A stretch of DNA of 64,000 bases. It comes from Rhinopithecus roxellana. Taxonomy: Eukaryota; Chordata; Mammalia; Primates; Cercopithecidae. Made by a program: the position numbers and the translations under genes. A model generated the notes under the pieces. That model was not told where the DNA came from. It made no database searches and was given only the letters and a program-made list of their open reading frames with translations. The stretch is from positions 135,011,808 to 135,075,807 of the forward strand of contig NC_044556.1 of the NCBI RefSeq assembly GCF_007565055.1, written 5' to 3'. Positions 57,700-64,000 of the stretch are shown in pieces. The first letter of the stretch is position 1. Every line of letters begins with the position of its first letter.

Positions 57700-60490
57700 T
57701 AAAGTTGTACTTTTTTTTTTTAATCATCACCGAGGTAAAGTTTTATTTATTTATTTGGAATTTAATAAATGTAAAAATACATAGTAAATATTTTATTGTA
57801 TCTGGCTAACTTTACATAATTTTTAGGATATACCCACATCGCACGTTTGTCATTCATCTACGTCTGTTGTAACTGTTCTGTTGTACAAATGTGCCAGATA
57901 TTCCACTGTTGAACATTAGGGTTGCTTCCAGTTTCATTGTACTATCACCAATCTTCCTGCAAAGCATTATTCATCTCAGCTCATCTAGATTTACTTCTTG
58001 TTTATCCTCAGGGCTGTGTAGAACATGATGTTGACTCCACTAATGCAATAAAATATGTTAACCAAAGATAAATGTTCTCTAACCGTTGGTCTGCGAGATA
58101 TTTCAGAAAGTATGAAATACCAGCTTGTCAGCATTGTTGTAAATGATTTGTACCTGGATTTGGTAGATAGTGCAGGATTTTGACAATTAAGTTTGGGCGT
58201 GTAGTTGGAATTTGACTACATGACCAGCTCACCATAAGAATCACCATGAACAAGACTGCTGACTTCTTGGTACCAAGATATCCTGATGCCTGTTATGGCA
58301 CATGATGACCTAGAGACCAAGCATTTCCTGTGTAATGCAACAGTGGGAGAAAAAAAAGTTTACTCCTAAGATCCCCAGACCCTTTTCAATGTGTATATTT
58401 CTCCTGCATTTGCCTGAAACAGTTTTTCATGAGTATAAACTGAGCAACATGAGTCCCTTAAAAAATCAAACACAAAGTAAATAATGAGTATTTAATGCAC
58501 ATGCCATATAAGTATCTGGTATGTGTGTGTGTGTATACATATATGCGTGTGTGTGTATATATAGTTCGTGTATAGTGTATAGTGTGGGTATCAGTATTTT
58601 ATGTATATTTAAGATTGGAATGACTGGATAATACATTTATATCTTCACATTTACTGGTAATGACAAATCATTTTCTATGCACATGCCATTAATATTTTTT
58701 ATAAGAATCTTGTATGTGTGTGTTTGTATACATATATGCGTGTGTGTATATATATATATAGTGTGTTTGTGTACGTATATATACATCCATATATATGAAT
58801 GTACCAATATTTTGTGTATATTTAAGATTGGAATGGCTGGATAATACAACATTCACATCTTCATATTTACTGGTAATGATAAATCATTTTCTGACGTGGT
58901 GGTTCCTATTTTCACCCCTGCTGGCAGTTTATGAAAGGTCCTTTTACTCCAACAATAGCCAATCCCTGGAATTTGCAGATTTTTAAATGTCTGCTAATCT
59001 GTTGGGTGTGTAATAGCTTTGCATTTTGGCTTTATTTTACATTTCTCTCATTGCTAAACAAGTTGGAAATATTTTTACAGCTTTATTGGCCATTTCTGTC
59101 AAGGTGCCTCTCTGCAAACACAAGGGCTTTTCTAAAATACTTATTTTTCATGAAGCTTCTTACTTCATGGTTTCTGTTTTAAAGGTCCACGACAGAAAGC
59201 TTCCCGTATTCTGAGGACATAAAGATATTTTCTATATTATGTGGTAAAAGTGTCATTGTTTATCTTTAAGTATATGATTCATTTTTATTGTTTGCTTATT
59301 TGTTTAGTAAAATTTGGAGTCATTTTTCTTTTTTTAATTTCTTATTCTCTTATTTCTTCTCCTCTTTTTTTGTTCTTCTTCCTCCTCCTTTTTCTTCTTT
59401 TAATACGACCAACGAGTTATGCTGATACTTACTTTAAAAATATTTTATACACTTTATTTTCATATAGTGTCCATACGTATAGGGCTGCCTGTGGGTTTTT
59501 GTTGAGTCCCTTTGTTCTATGTTTCTACTTGAATGAATACTACACTCCCTTGATTTATGCAGCTTCACAAGTGTCATTATAGAGTAGAGTGACTCCTCCA
59601 ATCTTGCTCTCTCTCAAAATGCACCACTTTGGTCTTTTGCATTTCCATGAAGCTTTAGAATCAGAATTTTCAGTTATACTGGCATACATATGCATATAAA
59701 CAAGTAAAACCATATAGAAATGGTTGAGATATTTATTGGCATTGCATTGGAATTATAGATCAATTTGTAGAAAATAAGCACAATAATAATATCGAGTTGT
59801 TCAGTGCATGAGCATGGTTCATGTCTTCATTAAATTTGATATTATTTAGCTTTTTCTAGAATATTTTATACTTTTCTGGGTGAATTATTTTTTGGAACTT
59901 GACATAAGATGATTTTGGCTATAGACTTTTTTTCCTAATATTTTAGTAACTGATCTAATAATTTTAATGGTAATAGAATTATTCAGGGTTTCTATGTTTT
60001 GGAATCGTGTAGAGGATGTGTCCAGGCCCGATTAAAATTATTTCTGGGTATTTTATAATTTTCAAGCAATTTAAAATTGTTTTACATTTTATTTTTTCTA
60101 TTAAAAATATTGCAACTGTAGAGTATTATGACTGAAATTTATGCAAATTGACTTCACATTTAACATATTTACTAAATTCTCCTATTAGTTTCATTACTTT
60201 ATCTTCACCTATATAATCGTATTTTTTAAAGTAATGACAGTTTTAGTTTGCTCTTTTGAAATCTGAATACTTTGTTGTTGTTTGCTTCTTGCATTAATGA
60301 TGTAGTGTGGTGTAGAATAAAAGTGGTGAAAATAAGCACCCCTTTTTTGTTTTGTAGCTGTGTCTTGAGTATTACTTTGATAATTTGAATTATTTACAAA
60401 AAATTGTCCCTTTAAATTACATTTTTCAAAAGCAGTATAATTCTTTTTTTTAATTGCTGTAATCTCATGATAAAATTTGAATGCGTGACA
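57700..60490 (-). mobile_element. L1M ORF2 relic (about 2.8 kb)
   Basis: From left to right the reversed L1 order is followed: AACATTAGGGTTGCTTCCAG, GTTGGGTGTGTAATAGC, ATTGGCCATTTCTGTC, GCATTGGAATTATAGATCAA, ATCCAGGCC-type loss, and TAAAAGTGGTGAAAATAAGC. All frames are broken. An internal tandem duplication is listed separately. Confidence 0.65.
58495..58892. repeat. Imperfect tandem duplication (182 + 216 bp)
   Basis: Copy 1 (58495-58676) and copy 2 (58677-58892) both begin ATGCACATGCCAT and end GATAAATCATTTTCT or GACAAATCATTTTCT. Each has its own TG/TA microsatellite, which accounts for much of the length difference. Confidence 0.9.
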
Positions 60491-60495
60491 AATTT

Positions 60496-63400
60496 TTTCT
60501 TTTTTCTTTTTTTTTTATTATACTTTAAGTTCTAGGGTACATGTGCATAACGTGCAGGTTTCTTACATACGTATACTTGTGCCATGTTGGTGTGCTGCAC
60601 CCATCAACTCGTCAGCACCCATCAATTCATCATTTATATCAGGTATAACTCCCAATGCAATCCCTCCCCTCTCCCCCCTCCCCATGATAGGCCCCGGTGT
60701 GTGATGTTCCCCTTCCCGAGTCCAAGTGATCTCATTGTTCAGTTCCCACCTATGAGTGAGAACATGCGGTGTTTGGTTTTCTCTTCTTGTGATAGTTTGC
60801 TAAGAATGATGGTTTCCAGCTGCATCCATGTCCCTACAAAGGACGCAAACTCATCCTTTTTTATGGCTGCATAGTATTCCATGGTGTATATGTGCCACAT
60901 TTTCTTAATCCAGTCTGTCACAGATGGACATTTGGGTTGATTCCAAGTCTTTGCTATTGTGAATAGTGCCGCAATAAACATACGTGTGCATGTGCCTTTA
61001 TAGCAGCATGATTTATAATCCTTTGGGTATATACCCAGTAGTGGGATGGCTGGGTCATATGGTACATCTAGTTCTAGATCCTTGAGGAATTGCCATACTG
61101 TTTTCCATAATGGTTGAACTAGTTTACATTCCCACCAACAGTGTAAAAGTGTTCCTATTTCTCCATATCCTCTCCAACACCTGTTGTTTCCTGACTTTTT
61201 AATGATTGCCATTCTAACTGGTGTGAGATGGTATCTCATTGTGGTTTTGATTTGCATTTCTCTGATGGTGAGTGATGATGAGCATTTTTTCATGTGTCTG
61301 TTGGCTGTATGAATGTCTTCTTTTGAGAAATGTCTGTTCATATCCTTTGCCCACTTTTTGATGGGGTTGTTTGTTTTTTTCTTGTAAATTTGTTTGAGTT
61401 CTTTGTAGATTCTGGATATTAGCCCTTTGTCAGATGAGTAGATTGCAAAATTTTTCTCCCATTCTGTAGGTTGCCTGTTCACTCTGATGGTAGTTTCTTT
61501 TGCTGTGCAGAAGCTCTTTAGTTTAATGAGATCCCATTTGTCAATTTTGGCTTTTGCTGCCATTGCTTTTGGTGTTTTAGACATGAAGTCCTTGCCCATG
61601 CCTATGTCCTGAATGGTACTACCTAGGTTTTCTTCTAGGGTTTTTATGGTATTAGGTCTAACATTTAAGTCTCCAATCCATCTTGAATTAATCTTCGTAT
61701 AAGGAGTAAGGAAACAATCCAGTTTCAGCTTTCTACTTATGGCTAGCCAATTTTCCCAGCACCATTGATTAAATAGGGAATCCTTTCCCCAATTCTTGTT
61801 TCTCTCAGGTTTGTCAAAGATCAGATGGCTGTAGATGTGTGGTATTATTTCTGAGGACTCTGTTCTGTTCCATTGGTCTATATCTCTGTTTGGGTACCAG
61901 TACCATGCTGTTTTGGTTACTGTAGCCTTGTAGTATAGTTTGAAGTCAGGTAGCCTGACGCCTCCAGCTTTGTCCTTTTGACTTAGGATTGTCTTGGCAA
62001 TGCGGGCTCTTTTTTGGTTCCATATGAACTTTAAAGCCGTTTTTTCCAATTCTGTGAAGAAACTCATTGGTAGCTTGATGGGGATGGCATTGAATCTATA
62101 AATAACCTTGGGCAGTATGGCCATTTTCACGATATTGATTCTTCCTATCCATGAGCATGGTATGTTCTTCCATTTGTTTGTGTCCTCTTTGATTTCACTG
62201 AGCACTGGATCCTAGTTCTCCTTGAAGAGGTCCTTTACATCCCTTGTAAGTTGGATTCCTAGGTATTTTCTTCTCTTTGAAGCAATTGTGAATGGAAGTT
62301 CATTCATGATTTGGCTCTCTGTTTGTCTGTTACTGGTGTATAAGAATGCTTGTGATTTTTGCACATTAATTTTGTATCCTGAGACTTTGCTGAAGTTGCT
62401 TATCAGCTTAAGGAGATTTTGGGCTGAGACAATGGGGTTTTCTAAATATACAATCATGTCATCTGCAAACAGGGACAATTTGACTTCTTCTTTTCCTAAG
62501 TGAATACCCTTGATTTCTTTCTCTTGCCTGATTGCCCTAGCCAGAACTTCCAACACTATGTTGAATAGGAGTGGTGAGAGAGGGCATCCCTGTCTTGTGC
62601 CAGTTTTCAAAGGGAATTTTTCCAGTTTTTGCCCATTCAGTATGATATTAGCTGTGGGTTTGTCATAAATAGCTCTTATTATTTTGAGGTACGTTCCATC
62701 AATACCGAATTTATTGAGCATTTTTAACATGAAGGGTTGTTGAATTTTGTCAAAAGCCTTTTTTTGCATCTATTGAGATAATCATGTGGTTCTTGTCTTT
62801 GGTTCTGTTTATATGCTGGATTACGTTTATTGATTTGCAAATGTTGAACCAGCCTTGCATCCCAGGGATGAAGCCCTTGATCATGGTGGATAAGCTTTTT
62901 GATGTGCTGCTGAATCTGGTTTGCCACTATTTTATTGAGGATTTTTGCATCGATGTTCATCAGGGATATTGGTCTAAAATTCTCTTTTTTTGTTGTGTCT
63001 CTGCCAGGCTTTGGTATCAGGATGATGTTGGCCTCATAAAATGAGTTAGGGAGGATTCCCTCTTTTTCTATTGATTGGAATAGTTTCAGAAGGAATGGTA
63101 CCAACTCCTCCTTGTACCTCTGGTAGAATTCAGCTGTGAATCCATCTGGTCCTGGACTTTTTTTGGTTGGTAGGCTATTAATTATTGCCTCAATTTCAGA
63201 GCCTGCTATTGGTCTATTTAGGGATTCAACTTCTTCCTGGTTTAGTCTTGGAAGAGTGTAAGTGTCCAGGAAATTATCCATTTCTTCTAGATTTTCTAGT
63301 TGATTTGTGTAGAGGTGTTTGTAGTATTCTCTGATGGTAGTTTGTATTTCTGTGGGGTCGGTGGTAATACCCCCTTTATATTTTTTATTGCGTCTATTTG

Positions 63401-63830
63401 ATTCCTCTCTCTTTTCTTCTTTATTAGTCTTGCTAGCGGTCTGTCAATTTTGTTGATCTTCTCAAAAAACCAACTCCTGGATTCATTGATTTTTTGGAGG
63501 GTTTTTTGTGTCTCTATCTCCTTCAGTTCTGCTCTGATCTTAGTTATTTCTTGCCTTCTGCTAGCTTTTGAATGTGTTTGCTCCTGCTTCTCCAGTTCTT
63601 TTAATTGTGATGTTAGAGTGTCAATTTTAGATCTTTCCAGCTTTCTCTTGTGGGCATTTAGTGCTATAAATTTCCCTCTACACACTGCTTTAAATGTGTC
63701 CCAGAGATTCGGATATGTTGTATCTTTGTTCTCATTGGTTTCAAAGAACATCTTTATTTCTGCCTTCATTTCGTTATGTACCCAGTAGTCATTCAGGAGC
63801 AGGTTGTTCAGTTTCCATGTAGTTGAGCAG
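60496..63830 (-). mobile_element. Primate-age L1, ORF2 (RT to C-terminus) and 3' UTR, defective
   Basis: The poly-T at 60496-60518 marks the 3' end. Reading leftward from 63769 the minus strand encodes L1 ORF2 from after the endonuclease to the end: a helical region (63296-63769), the start of the reverse transcriptase domain (62724-63281), the RT core with FADD at 62458-62469 and LIFNI-type LLFNIVLEVL, and the C-terminal segment (60739-62205) ending with the Cys-rich region and KHRMFSLIGGN. The frame is broken by a TAG at 62212-62214, a T-run insertion near 62759-62765, a small deletion near 62877, and indels near 63365-63385. ORF1 and the endonuclease, if present, lie beyond the window. It cannot mobilise itself. 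Confidence 0.95.
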
Positions 63831-64000
63831 TTTTTTTTTTTTGTTTTTTTGTTTTTTTTTTTTTTTTGAGGCGGAGTCTGGCTCTGTGGCCCGGACTGGA
63901 GTGCAGTGGCTGGATCTCAGCTCACTGCAAGCTCTGCCTCCTGGGTTTACGCCATTCTCCTGCCTCAGCCTCCCTAGTAGCTGGGACTATAGGCGCCCGC
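63831..64000 (-). mobile_element. AluYR-like Alu (Old World monkey type), cut by window end
   Basis: Inserted in the L1 after GTAGTTGAGCAG. The plus strand reads GTGGCTGGATCTCAGCTCAC and GGGTTTACGCCATTCTCC. These correspond to diagnostic bases of cercopithecid AluYR, with one CpG decayed. The T-tail at 63831-63867 is interrupted by single Gs. Confidence 0.85.

Noticed and set aside
26400..64000. A second gene upstream of NIBAN1
   Set aside because: There is no second CpG island and no exon-like segment matching a known protein. The expected neighbour RNF2 should begin beyond the right edge.
1..64000. CRISPR arrays, tRNA or rRNA genes, bacterial operons, intact proviruses
   Set aside because: The DNA is vertebrate nuclear sequence. 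No such features were seen; the LTR-type pieces are old, solitary and non-coding.

Overview
The window is primate nuclear DNA. It holds dozens of Alu SINEs, LINE-1 of several ages, L2/MIR relics, microsatellites and one CpG island. The Alu that enters the window at 63.83 kb carries substitutions I know from the AluYR subfamilies of Old World monkeys (an Alu-sense GGCGTAAACC and a GAGATCCAGCC derived from GAGATCCGGCC). The source is therefore more likely a macaque, baboon or guenon-type monkey than a human or other ape. That call rests on remembered consensus sequences.

Only one protein-coding exon can be supported. On the minus strand, inside the CpG island, 25820-25874 encodes the first 18 codons plus one base of NIBAN1 (FAM129A, the stress-induced protein Niban). 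It starts at a good Kozak ATG and ends at a consensus GT splice donor. NIBAN1 lies on human 1q25.3 and is transcribed in the same relative direction. The sequence left of the exon (1-25819) is therefore the 5' part of NIBAN1 intron 1. The sequence right of it (about 26.0-64 kb) is promoter and then upstream intergenic DNA, where I see no further gene.

Layout. 1-25.3 kb: intron 1, with Alus, L1M/HAL1, L2, MIR and LTR relics, a 5'-inverted (twin-primed) L1 at 17.05-17.53 kb, an exon-like open segment at 12.0 kb beside a homeodomain-motif cluster, a perfect 15-bp inverted repeat at 13.2 kb, and a 3 x 63 bp perfect minisatellite at 23.5 kb. 24.9-26.2 kb: G-rich tracts, a candidate ATF4/CHOP element, CpG island, exon 1 and promoter. 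26.3-26.6 kb: a (CA)22 microsatellite inside a MER5A-like element. 27-40 kb: L2, an L1 carrying two nested Alus, a (GT)27 tract, L1M relics and a long L2 ORF2 relic. 40-47 kb: LTR relics, an L2 relic, an L1M with two adjacent Alus, a HAL1 relic, and an inverted pair of copies of a repeat I cannot name. 47.2-49.3 kb: repeat-poor, possibly conserved non-coding DNA. 49.3-52 kb: two L1 3' ends and a ~200-bp GGAA-rich homopurine tract. 52-57.7 kb: sparse old repeats. 57.7-60.5 kb: an old L1M relic with an internal tandem duplication. 60.5-63.8 kb: a 3.3-kb defective L1 (minus strand), itself interrupted by the AluYR-like element that runs off the window.

The genes do not form an operon or a pathway here. 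The biology visible is one gene's 5' end plus layered retrotransposition. I found no evidence of a new multi-gene system. The items most worth a second look are the minisatellite, the exon-like segment, the twin-primed L1 and the unassigned inverted repeat pair. All repeat family names are from memory of consensus sequences, not from a database search.
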